Shown here one piece after another: positions 1 through 8,523 of a stretch of 64,000 nt of DNA (position 1 is its first letter; each line of letters starts with the position of its first letter). Below the pieces are notes generated by a model. The model saw nothing but the letters and a program-made list of their open reading frames with translations. It was not told the origin of the DNA and searched no databases. The position numbers and the translations under genes were made by a program. Source of the DNA: Chitinophaga filiformis (lineage in GTDB: Bacteria; Bacteroidota; Bacteroidia; Chitinophagales; Chitinophagaceae); NCBI RefSeq assembly GCF_021646545.1, contig NZ_JAKIRP010000004.1, positions 434,001-498,000 on the forward strand, given 5' to 3'.

Positions 1-1884
1 TTTCCCTCTTACACTCAATCGCCTGTCTGTGTATGCGTTAAAACCGATCGTATTCTGAACATTCAGCCATGAGAAAGGATCAAAACCTACAATGAGGTTG
101 CCATAGTAACGGTCCACGTCACTTTTATTCGGACTATGTTTTACTGACCAATACGGGTTATCCACACCCGTGTAGTCATATACATTACTTCCATCTATCG
201 GATTTTCAAAAGGGTAGTGTGTGAGGTCATAGCTGGTGGGCACATACATCAACGTTGACATAATCGAGCCTGTCAATCCGCCTACAGGAGGCGTTTTCTG
301 GCGGGTGGTCACATAGTTGATAGAGCCACTGGCATAGAACTTATTCTCCAGCCGGATATTACCACCGATATTCACTGAAGTACGCTTGATCTCATTACCC
401 GGCACTACACCTTTGTTATCTGTATTGGAAAAGCCTGCGTTAAAATTCCCTTTCTCGCTACCGGATGATATAGTGATCGCATTCTCATATACACTCCCTG
501 TTCTGAAAAAATTTTTAGCATTCTCTTTTGCATAGGATTTATAGGGAACCTGTATTGGCGTCACACCATCGGCTTCATAAAATTCGGGGAATACTGCAGC
601 GCTGAACTGACGTGTTAACTGATGAGGAATAGTAGCGCGGGTAGGCAGCATACTGGGAACGCCCTGAAAAGGCTGTCCCCAGGACGCATACACACCCTGC
701 CTGTAGTCATTGTTCGTACCTTGTCCGTAGCGTGTCTGGTATTCAGGCAATCCGGCCACTTCTTCAATAGCGTAAGAAGTATTGTAGGTGATCTCTGTGC
801 CCTTGCGGCTTTTCTTCTTACCCGCTTTCGTGGTGATGATGATAGCGCCGTTGGCTGCTCTTGAACCATATAATGCAGCTGCCGCCGCACCTTTGAGTAC
901 TGTCATACTCTGTATATTGTTTGGATCAAGGTCGAATGCGCGGTTGGTCACGCCCACGCCACCGACAGAAGATGAACCAACATTCGCAAAGCTGGAGTTG
1001 TCGAAGGGAACACCATCTACTACAAACAGCGGCTGATTGTTACCATTCAGGGAAGAGTTACCACGAATGGTAATATTGGTGCCACCACCGGCTACGCCAC
1101 CGGCAGACTGTATATTCACACCGGCCACTTTACCTGTCAGTGCACGCACAGGGTCAGGTTCCGATTTCTGTGCAAGTTTCTCTGAGCCTACTGTACTGAC
1201 GGAATAACCAAGACTATTCTTCTGACGCGCGATACCTGCTGCTGTCACAACAATATCGTGCAATTGCTTTACGGCAGCCTGCAGTTTGATCGTACCTGCC
1301 TGCGCAGCACCGATCTCCGTAACATGATAACCGATAGCAGTGATCGATAGCGTAGCACCTTGTTTTACTCTTAGTGTAAAGGCACCATCACCTCCTGAGG
1401 TAACGCCATTGCTGGTGCCTTTTTCTACGATTGTTGCACCCGGGAAGGGATCGCCGCTCTCACTGAGCACCTTCCCCCTGATCACCGTATCTGCTGCAGG
1501 AGCAGCCGGTTGCGGCTGAATATTATGTTGTTCACTTTTCTCTTTCAGGATGATGAAATCATCGTTTACTACAAAGTTAATGTCGAGTTTCCCCAATACT
1601 TTATCCAGCACTTTGCCGAGTTCTTCTTCATTCGCATTTGCAGTGACTTTTTTATCCATAGCAATGCGATCGGAACTATATACAAACTTCACATCTGCCT
1701 TAGACCTGATCTGGTTGAGTACCATTTTCAGGCTCATATCATCTGCCTGCAGCGATATCTTTCTACGCAGGATATTCTGCGCATACAAGGCTCCGGGGCT
1801 GACTGCAAATAATATCATCGTACTTAACGATGTGATAATGACGGATTTGGTTATAAAAGCATTTGTCTTTACATTTATGGACAT
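1..1884 (-). CDS. SusC/RagA-family TonB-dependent receptor (partial, N-terminal part)
   Basis: Outer-membrane TonB-dependent receptor of the SusC/RagA type, expected to import a large ligand together with a SusD lipoprotein. Only the first 628 codons are present; the gene runs off the left edge, so the beta-barrel and any susD lie outside. The ATG at 1884 opens a signal peptide ending in GALYAQ. Next come an STN (secretin/TonB short N-terminal) domain at about residues 45-110, a carboxypeptidase-like beta-sandwich at about 125-205 (GKVLSESGDPFPGATIV), and the plug with SusC hallmarks GKVAGVNIQ, FVVDGVP and LKGAAAAALYGSRAANG at about 250-350. The STN domain fits signalling to the FecR protein encoded just upstream, so this is probably a transducer-type receptor controlled by the neighbouring sigma/anti-sigma pair. 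The ligand cannot be inferred from this part. Confidence 0.93.
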   Translation of the reverse strand, partial: MSINVKTNAFITKSVIITSLSTMILFAVSPGALYAQNILRRKISLQADDMSLKMVLNQIRSKADVKFVYSSDRIAMDKKVTANANEEELGKVLDKVLGKLDINFVVNDDFIILKEKSEQHNIQPQPAAPAADTVIRGKVLSESGDPFPGATIVEKGTSNGVTSGGDGAFTLRVKQGATLSITAIGYHVTEIGAAQAGTIKLQAAVKQLHDIVVTAAGIARQKNSLGYSVSTVGSEKLAQKSEPDPVRALTGKVAGVNIQSAGGVAGGGTNITIRGNSSLNGNNQPLFVVDGVPFDNSSFANVGSSSVGGVGVTNRAFDLDPNNIQSMTVLKGAAAAALYGSRAANGAIIITTKAGKKKSRKGTEITYNTSYAIEEVAGLPEYQTRYGQGTNNDYRQGVYASWGQPFQGVPSMLPTRATIPHQLTRQFSAAVFPEFYEADGVTPIQVPYKSYAKENAKNFFRTGSVYENAITISSGSEKGNFNAGFSNTDNKGVVPGNEIKRTSVNIGGNIRLENKFYASGSINYVTTRQKTPPVGGLTGSIMSTLMYVPTSYDLTHYPFENPIDGSNVYDYTGVDNPYWSVKHSPNKSDVDRYYGNLIVGFDPFSWLNVQNTIGFNAYTDRRLSVRGK

Positions 1885-1936
1885 AGGCCTGTTTCTTTGT
1901 TAGATTTCTGGTTGAATAAGACAAAGGAATTCCCTT

Positions 1937-2000
1937 ACTGCGCTGTCACGCAGTATTTCAGGGCTAAATCAATTTCAGCAGGGGGCTGTCACCTCCTGCT
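1937..2000 (-). promoter_or_regulatory. Two stem-loops with the same hexaloop in the susC leader
   Basis: In the sense of the receptor mRNA, one hairpin (2000-1977) has a 9-bp stem with a single A-C mismatch, and a second (1954-1937) has a perfect 6-bp stem ACTGCG/CGCAGT. Both close on the identical loop TGACAG. The upstream hairpin carries the purine-rich AGGAGG in its stem. The pair lies 53-116 nt before the receptor start codon. Function is inferred only: a binding site for a protein or RNA, or an attenuator. Confidence 0.4.
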
Positions 2001-2001
2001 T

Positions 2002-2058
2002 TTATTTTTGCTGTTTACTTTCCTCATAGGCGACTCTTTTAGTGTGATAGTGATACAT
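2002..2058 (-). CDS. Possible 18-codon leader peptide
   Basis: A short open frame starts with ATG 30 nt after the fecR stop and encodes MYHYHTKRVAYEESKQQK, rich in His, Tyr, Lys and Gln. Its stop codon falls 1 nt before the first of the two leader hairpins, the arrangement seen in leader-peptide attenuators. No homology is recognised and a frame this short can arise by chance, so this is a weak call made from its position. Confidence 0.2.
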   Translation of the reverse strand: MYHYHTKRVAYEESKQQK

Positions 2059-2088
2059 CCTGATTTTGGTTGAATTACAGTTCATAGT

Positions 2089-3054
2089 TTATTTTTTTGC
2101 TCGTATTAATACCATCTTATCATTGATCGCTATATCCAGGTTGAGAGCCTGGCTGATCATCTCCATCGTATGTTCTAAAGATTGGTCTGTCATGTCCGCA
2201 GTAATGACGTGCTTTCGAATGGCGGTATCTTCCAGGTTGATCTTTACTTCAAATTTCTTTTCTATTTTCTGTATTACATCGTTCATGCCGGCGTCATTGA
2301 ACGCCATGTCATATTCTGTTCCTCTGATAAATTCGTGTATATCTGTACGTGACGGATGTACGTTCACTACAGATGCATGTACTTCTGAATAAACGATACT
2401 TTCGTTTGTTTTGACGATCTGCTCTCTTGTCGATTTCGATCCTACGACTACAGATCCTGTCAATACCGATATGGCTACTTCTCCCTTTTCATTCTTACGA
2501 ATATTAAAGCTGGTGCCTAATACGCCTGTAGTGAGTGAGCCACAGTATACAACGAAAGGACGTTTTGCATCTTTTGCTACTTCAAACAAGGCTTCTCCTT
2601 CCAGTGTCACAGGGCGTTCCTTCTCATTGAACACAGCAGGGAAAGTGAGTTTACTCTTCCCTTTCAGCCATACAATGCTGCCGTCAGACAGGATCTGCTT
2701 ATGGATATGTCCTTTGTCACTGTAGGCATAAGTGGTTCTATGCGGGGCCACGATGTCCAGTACACTCTTTCGCCAGATATACCCTGCTACAATGATCACG
2801 GCAATTGCTGCAGCCACTGCTATCTTTTGCGACAGACGAAACATACGGACAGTTTTTGCCGGCTGGCCGATACGTTGCTGCAAACTGCTGAACATCTTTT
2901 CTTTTGCAGTTGCCCTTTCTTCCTGAGAAAGGTTGTCAAATGCCGTTTTATCTTCCATAGAGTCAAGCCACTTTTCCAGGTGTTCCATTTCCTGTTTATC
3001 CAGGAGACCTTTTGTATATCTGTCCAGTAAATATTTAAATTCTCTATTGTCCAT
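2089..3054 (-). CDS. FecR-family anti-sigma factor
   Basis: Inner-membrane anti-sigma factor that holds the ECF sigma factor inactive until the STN domain of the TonB receptor signals through the periplasm. The 321-residue protein has a cytoplasmic N-terminal sigma-binding part (DNREFKYLLDRYTKG..., about 1-75), one membrane helix (IAVAAAIAVIIVAGYIW, about 78-95), a periplasmic FecR domain (about 110-215, with GEALFEVAKDAKRPF and GTSFNIR) and a C-terminal DUF4974-type domain (about 245-318) that resembles the receptor STN fold. It lies between the sigma gene (102-nt gap) and the receptor gene (204-nt gap), the standard order of these Bacteroidota loci. Start and length are as expected for the family. 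Confidence 0.95.
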   Translation of the reverse strand: MDNREFKYLLDRYTKGLLDKQEMEHLEKWLDSMEDKTAFDNLSQEERATAKEKMFSSLQQRIGQPAKTVRMFRLSQKIAVAAAIAVIIVAGYIWRKSVLDIVAPHRTTYAYSDKGHIHKQILSDGSIVWLKGKSKLTFPAVFNEKERPVTLEGEALFEVAKDAKRPFVVYCGSLTTGVLGTSFNIRKNEKGEVAISVLTGSVVVGSKSTREQIVKTNESIVYSEVHASVVNVHPSRTDIHEFIRGTEYDMAFNDAGMNDVIQKIEKKFEVKINLEDTAIRKHVITADMTDQSLEHTMEMISQALNLDIAINDKMVLIRAKK

Positions 3055-3156
3055 CAGTAACTAAGGCTTATTTTGGTATATGGCAGTGGCACGTCTAACA
3101 CGTCTATATAGTATGTAAACTGAAAAAGGGGATACACCTATCAGGCAGGAAAAAAT

Positions 3157-3774
3157 TTATAAAAACCAGAAATATTCCCTGAAAGCCAGGCGTAGATGCT
3201 TCAGGGCCTTGGTAAGATGGTTTTCCACCGTCTTATGGGAGATATTCAGCGCATTGGCAATATCGTGAATGGAGCGGTGCTCATTCCGGCTCATTCTGAA
3301 CACCTGCTGACATTTTTCCGGCAGGCGGGATACTTCCTTGTCAACTGCGTTGGCCAGGTCAGAAAAGGCAACATATTCCTCATTTGAATTATCCCGCAAA
3401 GTCTCATTATAGCGGGCAAAAGAGCTGGCGTAAGTTTTCCGTACCTTATCCGCTTTGATATAGTTGAAGATCTGGTATTTAACTGCCGTGTACAGGTAGG
3501 CAGAGAGGGTTTGCTGCAACCGGAGCTCGGCCCGCCTGTTCCAAAGGGAGAGAAACACCTCCTGGAGCAGTTCTTCTGTAACTTCCTTTGATTTCAGGCG
3601 GTTATAGATATAGGCATATAAAAGGGGCCAGTACCTGTTATAAATACATTCGTATGCAGCCATATCACCTGTTTGTAATAGAGCCATAAGATCTGCATCA
3701 CCGTATGTATGTATATTTTCGATAATATTGATTTTTTGAGCGTGCTGAAGTTGGTCGATAGTATAAACTAACAA
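3157..3774 (-). CDS. ECF (FecI-type) RNA polymerase sigma-70 factor
   Basis: Extracytoplasmic-function sigma factor, Bacteroidota FecI-like family, expected to direct RNA polymerase to the receptor operon beside it. Region 2 is seen in AYECIYNRYWPLLYAYIYNRL and ELLQEVFLSLWNRR; region 4 in LPEKCQQVFRMSRNEHRSIHDIANALNISHKTVENHL (read here in two parts: the LPEKCQQVFRMS helix and the IANALNISHKTVENHL helix-turn-helix). The start is uncertain. The longest frame opens with TTG at 3774 (205 residues); the first in-frame ATG is at 3687 (176 residues), which would cut into the helix that usually opens region 2 (DADLMALLQTGD), so the TTG or another non-ATG start is more likely. It is followed by fecR and the receptor gene in the same direction. 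Confidence 0.93.
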   Translation of the reverse strand: MLVYTIDQLQHAQKINIIENIHTYGDADLMALLQTGDMAAYECIYNRYWPLLYAYIYNRLKSKEVTEELLQEVFLSLWNRRAELRLQQTLSAYLYTAVKYQIFNYIKADKVRKTYASSFARYNETLRDNSNEEYVAFSDLANAVDKEVSRLPEKCQQVFRMSRNEHRSIHDIANALNISHKTVENHLTKALKHLRLAFREYFWFL

Positions 3775-3850
3775 AAAAAAGCATACAAATCATAACCGAT
3801 TATCAAAAAATTCCACATTTTATCTTAAAAACTACTTCTTTTAAGTACAT

Positions 3851-3887
3851 AAAAAAAACCGCCTCATTGCATATGAGACGGCTTTTT
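3851..3887 (-). terminator. Rho-independent terminator of the 3941-5449 gene
   Basis: An imperfect 9-bp stem (CCGCCTCAT against ATGAGACGG) is flanked by eight A on the left and five T on the right, so it could act in both directions. On the minus strand it follows the exported-protein gene and separates it from the sigma gene. Confidence 0.75.
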
Positions 3888-3940
3888 CCTAAATATGCTA
3901 ATACATGAGGCAACAGGTCAATTATATGATCGTTGCCCCC

Positions 3941-5449
3941 TTAGAAATCAATTTTCGCGAAGCAGATATAGTTCCTGTAAATGCAGGGCACCAACACAGA
4001 CCGGCCACTGATCTGCTTACCATACCGTGGCATCCAGGTAAAGCCTTTATCCAGGTTACGTAAGGTTGGTTTACGAGTGGCTTTACCGTCGGGCTGTACA
4101 CTGTTGTCTGTCAGGATAAAACTGCGTCTGTCCAGCTCATTATACAGGAAACGGAGCTCACTCCCGATGTTGACCATCATGTATGACAGATACAGGTCAG
4201 AACCGTCGTCATACTGGCTCTTATGTACAAAATTGCTCCAGAGCAGGTTGCCTTCATTATCCATGGAAAGCACCGCTATATTATCGTAATGATAGCGATC
4301 CTGGGAGTTGTAATTATTGTACCAGGGATTATAGTAAAATGGCGAATATGGCGAATAATAGTAGGGTGTATACATGCCATAAGGACCATACATATAATTC
4401 CAGCGATTCCAGGGTTGTGACCGGGAAGTAGTGTAATAAGACTCTGCTGTGATGATAAAACCGCCATTGCTGGTATTGATGATCTTGCGGATGAAATAGT
4501 CATTGAAAGCTGCGTTGGTAGAAGATTCTCCCTTAGCATTATTTTTCAGCTCAGGAGTAAATGCAACCTCTTTCTCGTACAGCAGCTGTTTCTGTCCGTA
4601 GTCATATTTACTGACATACAGGCCTTCCACATTACCCCTTTTCTGCTTGTAGTAAAAGGCCGTAATCAGCACCTTTTTACTGTTGTTGTCAACTTTCATC
4701 TTCACCTCGTCCAGCAGCTGGGTTTTGAGCTGCATAGATACATTCTCAAATGAATCTACCACAGCCCGTTTAATGATCAGGCTACCACTGATGATATAAT
4801 CCCGGTTGTTAGTACGTTCCAGTTTATTAAAAATCAGGTCCCCTTCATTAGTGAGATTAAAGTTGCTGAGGAAGGATTTCTTTGTTTCCATCGGCAGCGA
4901 TACCCGGCTGTTGTTGATCAGTTTAAAGGCGCTGTCATACAGGAAAGTGTAGAACACATTGTCGTTCTCCTTGTCCTGATTGATCTTATACACCATGATC
5001 TTATTCTTGTCTTCCGAATATTCTACGGAGTACACCTTGTTCTCTTTGGAGTAAAACCCTATCCTGGTAGAATCCACCATTACCGGCGCATCGGCAAAAC
5101 GGGCATTACCATCCATGGTAGCACAGAAGCTATAGACAGCATCCTTACGCTGGAACTGGTACAACATGAATACTTTATCCGCATAAGACACGAAATCGAC
5201 ACTGATCAGCTTTTTGGGCAGAAAATCCAGTTTCACCCGGCTTTTCAGCGCCATTGTGTTATCATAGATAGAAATGACATAATCACCTCTGTCGCTCTTG
5301 TATACCAGTATATTTCCTGATACCCTGCCAATAATTTCAAATTCCGTGCTTTTGTAATCATCCCTTTCTGGTTCTGTATAGGATATTTTCTGGGCCATTA
5401 CAGCCCCGCTCCATAAGACCAGCAAAGCATAGAGATATAGAATGCGCAT
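3941..5449 (-). CDS. Exported protein of unknown function with a Tyr/Pro/Asn-rich insert
   Basis: I do not recognise this family. The start at 5449 is chosen because it opens a clean signal peptide (MRILYLYALLVLWSGAVMAQ); an ATG 21 codons upstream would bury it. The mature protein is about 480 residues, mostly short beta-rich segments (for example FEIIGRVSGNILVYKSDRG), which suggests a repeat fold such as a propeller, but this is a guess. Near residues 350-390 is an unusual run of Tyr, Pro, Asn, Trp and Met (MYGPYGMYTPYYYSPY and onward), probably a flexible loop or surface patch. It stands alone between terminators: a hairpin lies downstream, and the divergent neighbour is the epimerase-like gene. 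Location is periplasm or cell surface; no catalytic motif is visible. Confidence 0.8.
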   Translation of the reverse strand: MRILYLYALLVLWSGAVMAQKISYTEPERDDYKSTEFEIIGRVSGNILVYKSDRGDYVISIYDNTMALKSRVKLDFLPKKLISVDFVSYADKVFMLYQFQRKDAVYSFCATMDGNARFADAPVMVDSTRIGFYSKENKVYSVEYSEDKNKIMVYKINQDKENDNVFYTFLYDSAFKLINNSRVSLPMETKKSFLSNFNLTNEGDLIFNKLERTNNRDYIISGSLIIKRAVVDSFENVSMQLKTQLLDEVKMKVDNNSKKVLITAFYYKQKRGNVEGLYVSKYDYGQKQLLYEKEVAFTPELKNNAKGESSTNAAFNDYFIRKIINTSNGGFIITAESYYTTSRSQPWNRWNYMYGPYGMYTPYYYSPYSPFYYNPWYNNYNSQDRYHYDNIAVLSMDNEGNLLWSNFVHKSQYDDGSDLYLSYMMVNIGSELRFLYNELDRRSFILTDNSVQPDGKATRKPTLRNLDKGFTWMPRYGKQISGRSVLVPCIYRNYICFAKIDF

Positions 5450-5713
5450 TGCTAATATTTTAAAAGGTTGCAAGTTTAGATATAGATTTAACGGTAAATC
5501 GCTATCATTCATTGTGAAACATGGGCAGGAAAACGTGGAGCATTTCCGGCCGCCAACACTAAAATACGCAATTACGAATTATCTTAAGCCAATTCGGTTA
5601 TCTTCCTGTATCGGGGTGTTTCAGGCCTGTTATTCAGGGGAAACAGGGGAACTGCAGTTATTCATCACTTTCAATTCGTAATTTCTAATGCTGAATTATG
5701 TATTTTTACGATT

Positions 5714-6643
5714 ATGGATACGGTGTTAATTACCGGCGGCACGGGTCTCGTGGGCCGGGCGCTTACTAAGTTGCTTACAGACATTGGTTATAAAGTCATT
5801 ATCCTGAGCCGGCGAAATAGCGACGGTAATACAGATAATGAGCTTATCAGCTATGCCCACTGGGATGTTGCCCGTCAGACAATTGATGAAGCAGCTATAC
5901 AGCAGGCGGATTACATCGTCCATCTTGCAGGCGCTAATGTTGGGGACAAACGGTGGACAGCCGCCCGTAAAAAGGAGATCTTGAACAGCCGTGTACAAAG
6001 TGCTGGGCTGTTATTCGACGCCCTTAGCAAGTATCCAAATAAAGTTAAAAAGGTGATCAGCGCCTCCGCAATCGGCTACTATGGCGAGAACAAAAGCGGA
6101 CCAGCCTTTACGGAAAACGATCCGCCAGCCGGCGATTTCCTTGGAAATACCTGTGTAGCCTGGGAAAACAGTATCCTGAAAATGCGGGAGCTGCAGAAAA
6201 AAGTGGTCATCCTTCGCACCGGTATTGCACTCAACCTGGCCGGCGGCGCTATGAAAGAATTCTATAAACCTTTACAATTCGGCTTTGCGACCATCCTGGG
6301 TAACGGGGAACAATATGTTAGCTGGATACATCTTCATGACCTCGCCCGTATTTACCTGAGCACTATTGTCAATCATGAACTGGAAGGCATCTACAATGCA
6401 GCGGCTCCCCATCCGGTGCAAAATAAAGAGCTGGTAATGACGATGGCGCAGGAAGCAAAGGGCAGAAGTTTTCTTCCTGTATATGTACCCACATTTGCCT
6501 TGAAACTGGCATTGGGTGAGATGAGTATTGAAGTATTGAAAAGCTGCCGGGTATCTTCCCTTAAGATCCAGGAAACAGGGTTTGTGTTTTCATACCCGGA
6601 TATCCGTGGTGCCATGGAAAATATCTTCCAGGAAGATAAGTAG
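5714..6643 (+). CDS. TIGR01777-family epimerase-like protein (SDR superfamily)
   Basis: NAD(P)-binding protein of the extended short-chain dehydrogenase superfamily, TIGR01777 branch (bacterial YfcH, human SDR39U1). The substrate of this family is unknown. The N-terminal Rossmann motif TGGTGLVGR is at residues 7-15, VHLAGANVGDKRW follows strand 4, and the active-site region SASAIGYYGENKSG carries the Tyr. A conserved SWIHLHDLARI stretch and a C-terminal helical domain complete a 309-residue protein of normal length. It is a single rightward gene, divergent from the exported protein and convergent with pabB, whose stop lies 7 nt beyond its own. Confidence 0.92.
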   Translation: MDTVLITGGTGLVGRALTKLLTDIGYKVIILSRRNSDGNTDNELISYAHWDVARQTIDEAAIQQADYIVHLAGANVGDKRWTAARKKEILNSRVQSAGLLFDALSKYPNKVKKVISASAIGYYGENKSGPAFTENDPPAGDFLGNTCVAWENSILKMRELQKKVVILRTGIALNLAGGAMKEFYKPLQFGFATILGNGEQYVSWIHLHDLARIYLSTIVNHELEGIYNAAAPHPVQNKELVMTMAQEAKGRSFLPVYVPTFALKLALGEMSIEVLKSCRVSSLKIQETGFVFSYPDIRGAMENIFQEDK

Positions 6644-6650
6644 CCTGTCC

Positions 6651-7889
6651 TTAACCCTCCAGGATATTCCTCATAGCTTCTGCCTTTAACAGGCATTCCT
6701 CCCATTCTTTTAGCGGATCGGCATAATAGGTAATAGCAGAACCGGTCTGAAAAGAAAGATATTTTTTGCTGGCATTATACAGTATGCTGCGTATAACCAC
6801 GTTGAAATCAAAATCGCCTTCCGGCGTAATATATCCAAGGGCGCCGGAGAATACCCCCCTGCGGGATTGCTCATACTGTTCTATCAGCTGCATCACACTC
6901 AGTTTAGGCGCACCTGTCATAGACCCCATAGGGAAAGCCTGGCTGATCGCATCTGTAAAAGATACTCCCTCTTCGAGGGTAGCCGTCACCGTAGATATCA
7001 TGTGGTGCACCTGCGCAAATGAATAGATCCCGAATAACTCGGCCACCTGTACGCTGCCCCGTGTAGCGGTATGGGACAGGTCATTACGCACCAGGTCAAC
7101 CACCATTACATTCTCTGCCCTTTCCTTGCTGTTCTGCTGCAATTCACGACGGCGCTCATCATCAGCAGCGGGTGTTTCTGCACGCCTGATCGTTCCTTTT
7201 ATAGGTTGAGAAATAACAACCGGGCCTTTCTTCTGCAGGAAACGTTCAGGACTGGAACAAGCCAGGTAAAGGTCATTTGTGCGGTAATAAGCCGCAAAAG
7301 GGGATGGAGAAACGTTGTTCAGGCGCTTAAAAAGAGACAGGGGATGTACGATAGCGTCTTCAATGAAATTTTCCCTGCAGAAATTCACTTCATAACAGTC
7401 CCCCCTGTGTATATGTTCCTGTAAACTGGTAACGGCGTTGAGGTATTGTTGTTTGTCGAGATGGGCCTGTACCCTGCCAGCCGGTATTTGCTGCACTTTC
7501 TCTTCTTTTGCAGCAAGACATTGTGTATAAACGGCACGGGCAGCTGCCTCGTCCATCTCCCACCCTCCTATCTGCACCTCGTTATTACGCAATAACATGA
7601 CGATACGGGGCCTGAAAAAGAAAAGGTCACCCCAGCCTATTCCATCTTTATTATCCGAATATAAGCCCGGAAACACCTCGTTTTTAAGATCGTAAGCAAG
7701 ATGACCAAACAGCCAGTCACGGTGAGTGTTGTGATATTGGAGCAATGAGGGGAATGCATTGCCGGCATTGCAGGAAAGCGTATCCAGCGCATCTGCGGCC
7801 AGTATAGCCTCGTTTTGGTGATAGATGGAAGCGTAGTTGTTATTATCCAAAAAACAGCAAATGTTGAACTGATTACTCCAATTCAACAT
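6651..7889 (-). CDS. pabB: Aminodeoxychorismate synthase component I (PabB)
   Basis: Makes 4-amino-4-deoxychorismate from chorismate for the p-aminobenzoate branch of folate synthesis, using ammonia from a PabA-type glutaminase. The chorismate-binding domain is complete: the PIKGT motif at residues 229-233, whose Lys marks PabB as opposed to the PIAGT of TrpE, then ENVMVVDLVRNDLSH, FPMGSMTGAPKL and GVFSGALGY. The coordinates use the ATG at 7889, but this is doubtful. The frame stays open upstream to the stop of the previous gene at 7964, and the residues there (FYGFPVNDPNLFKQQ) look like the usual N-terminus of Bacteroidota PabB; no ATG, GTG or TTG occurs in that stretch, only ATT (7946), ATC and ATA. 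The ATG also sits inside a 17-bp hairpin. No pabA or pabC is in the window. Confidence 0.93.
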   Translation of the reverse strand: MLNWSNQFNICCFLDNNNYASIYHQNEAILAADALDTLSCNAGNAFPSLLQYHNTHRDWLFGHLAYDLKNEVFPGLYSDNKDGIGWGDLFFFRPRIVMLLRNNEVQIGGWEMDEAAARAVYTQCLAAKEEKVQQIPAGRVQAHLDKQQYLNAVTSLQEHIHRGDCYEVNFCRENFIEDAIVHPLSLFKRLNNVSPSPFAAYYRTNDLYLACSSPERFLQKKGPVVISQPIKGTIRRAETPAADDERRRELQQNSKERAENVMVVDLVRNDLSHTATRGSVQVAELFGIYSFAQVHHMISTVTATLEEGVSFTDAISQAFPMGSMTGAPKLSVMQLIEQYEQSRRGVFSGALGYITPEGDFDFNVVIRSILYNASKKYLSFQTGSAITYYADPLKEWEECLLKAEAMRNILEG

Positions 7890-7898
7890 TTGCTGTTT
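7852..7898 (-). promoter_or_regulatory. Perfect 17-bp inverted repeat over the pabB start, followed by T6
   Basis: The arms at 7882-7898 and 7852-7868 are exact reverse complements (17 bp) around a 13-nt loop. On the pabB strand the hairpin is followed by TTTTTT, so it has the form of an intrinsic terminator, yet it covers the annotated pabB ATG and the first 13 codons. It could be the terminator of the acidic-protein gene 64 nt upstream, an attenuator of pabB, or both. Confidence 0.65.
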
Positions 7899-7961
7899 AA
7901 ATAAGTTTGGATCATTAACCGGGAAACCGTAAAATATCCTGATAATGCGTGCTTTTAATGC

Positions 7962-8423
7962 TTAAAAATCGTCGTCATCGTCATCAAAGCCACCCCTGTC
8001 GTTGAACAGGCCCATGTCTTTGAACTCGTCATCGATGCCCAGATCATCATCGTCATCTGCGCTCTTTTTACCAGGGCGGCCACGTTTGCTCTTAGGTTTA
8101 GGCATGTCAAACTCTTCGAAATCAGGATCATAATCCTCATCATCACCTTTGCCCCAATTATCATCATCGTCGTCCAGGTCCACATCATCATCGTCATCAT
8201 CCAGATCATCCTCATCATCGTCATTCTTCTTCTTTGACTTTGAAGGCGACTTATCTGATTTTTTAGAAGCAGCAGACTTACGGGGAGTTTCCTCCTCATC
8301 CAGATCCTCATCATCGTCCTCCTCTTCCTTCTTTGGCTTACTAGCAGCTTTAGGCGTGGCTTTCGTGGTCTTTGGAGAACTCGTCTTTTTGGTCTCTTTT
8401 TCGTTATCAGATTTTGATTTCAT
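7962..8423 (-). CDS. Highly acidic low-complexity protein with an AT-hook-like motif
   Basis: A 153-residue protein with no recognised fold. The first 75 residues alternate Lys/Ser/Thr/Pro-rich and Glu/Asp-rich blocks; the middle is almost pure Asp; then comes KSKRGRPGKK (about residues 112-121), which contains the GRP core of an AT hook; the end is GGFDDDDDDF, an acidic tail closing on Phe like the C-terminal tip of single-stranded DNA-binding protein. These traits suggest a nucleic-acid-associated or histone-chaperone-like protein, but that is inference from composition. The codons are GAT/GAC mixtures rather than one repeated codon, so the tract is selected as protein and is not a microsatellite. 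It lies between purA and pabB on the same strand. Confidence 0.75.
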   Translation of the reverse strand: MKSKSDNEKETKKTSSPKTTKATPKAASKPKKEEEDDDEDLDEEETPRKSAASKKSDKSPSKSKKKNDDDEDDLDDDDDDVDLDDDDDNWGKGDDEDYDPDFEEFDMPKPKSKRGRPGKKSADDDDDLGIDDEFKDMGLFNDRGGFDDDDDDF

Positions 8424-8523
8424 AATAGGTTCACTTAAGTCTTTAGCGTATTACTTTTGCGTAAAGTTTTAACAGTTTTTTGTATTAGCCAAATTTTTTT
8501 TGCCGATTTTTTTCCGTAATTTT

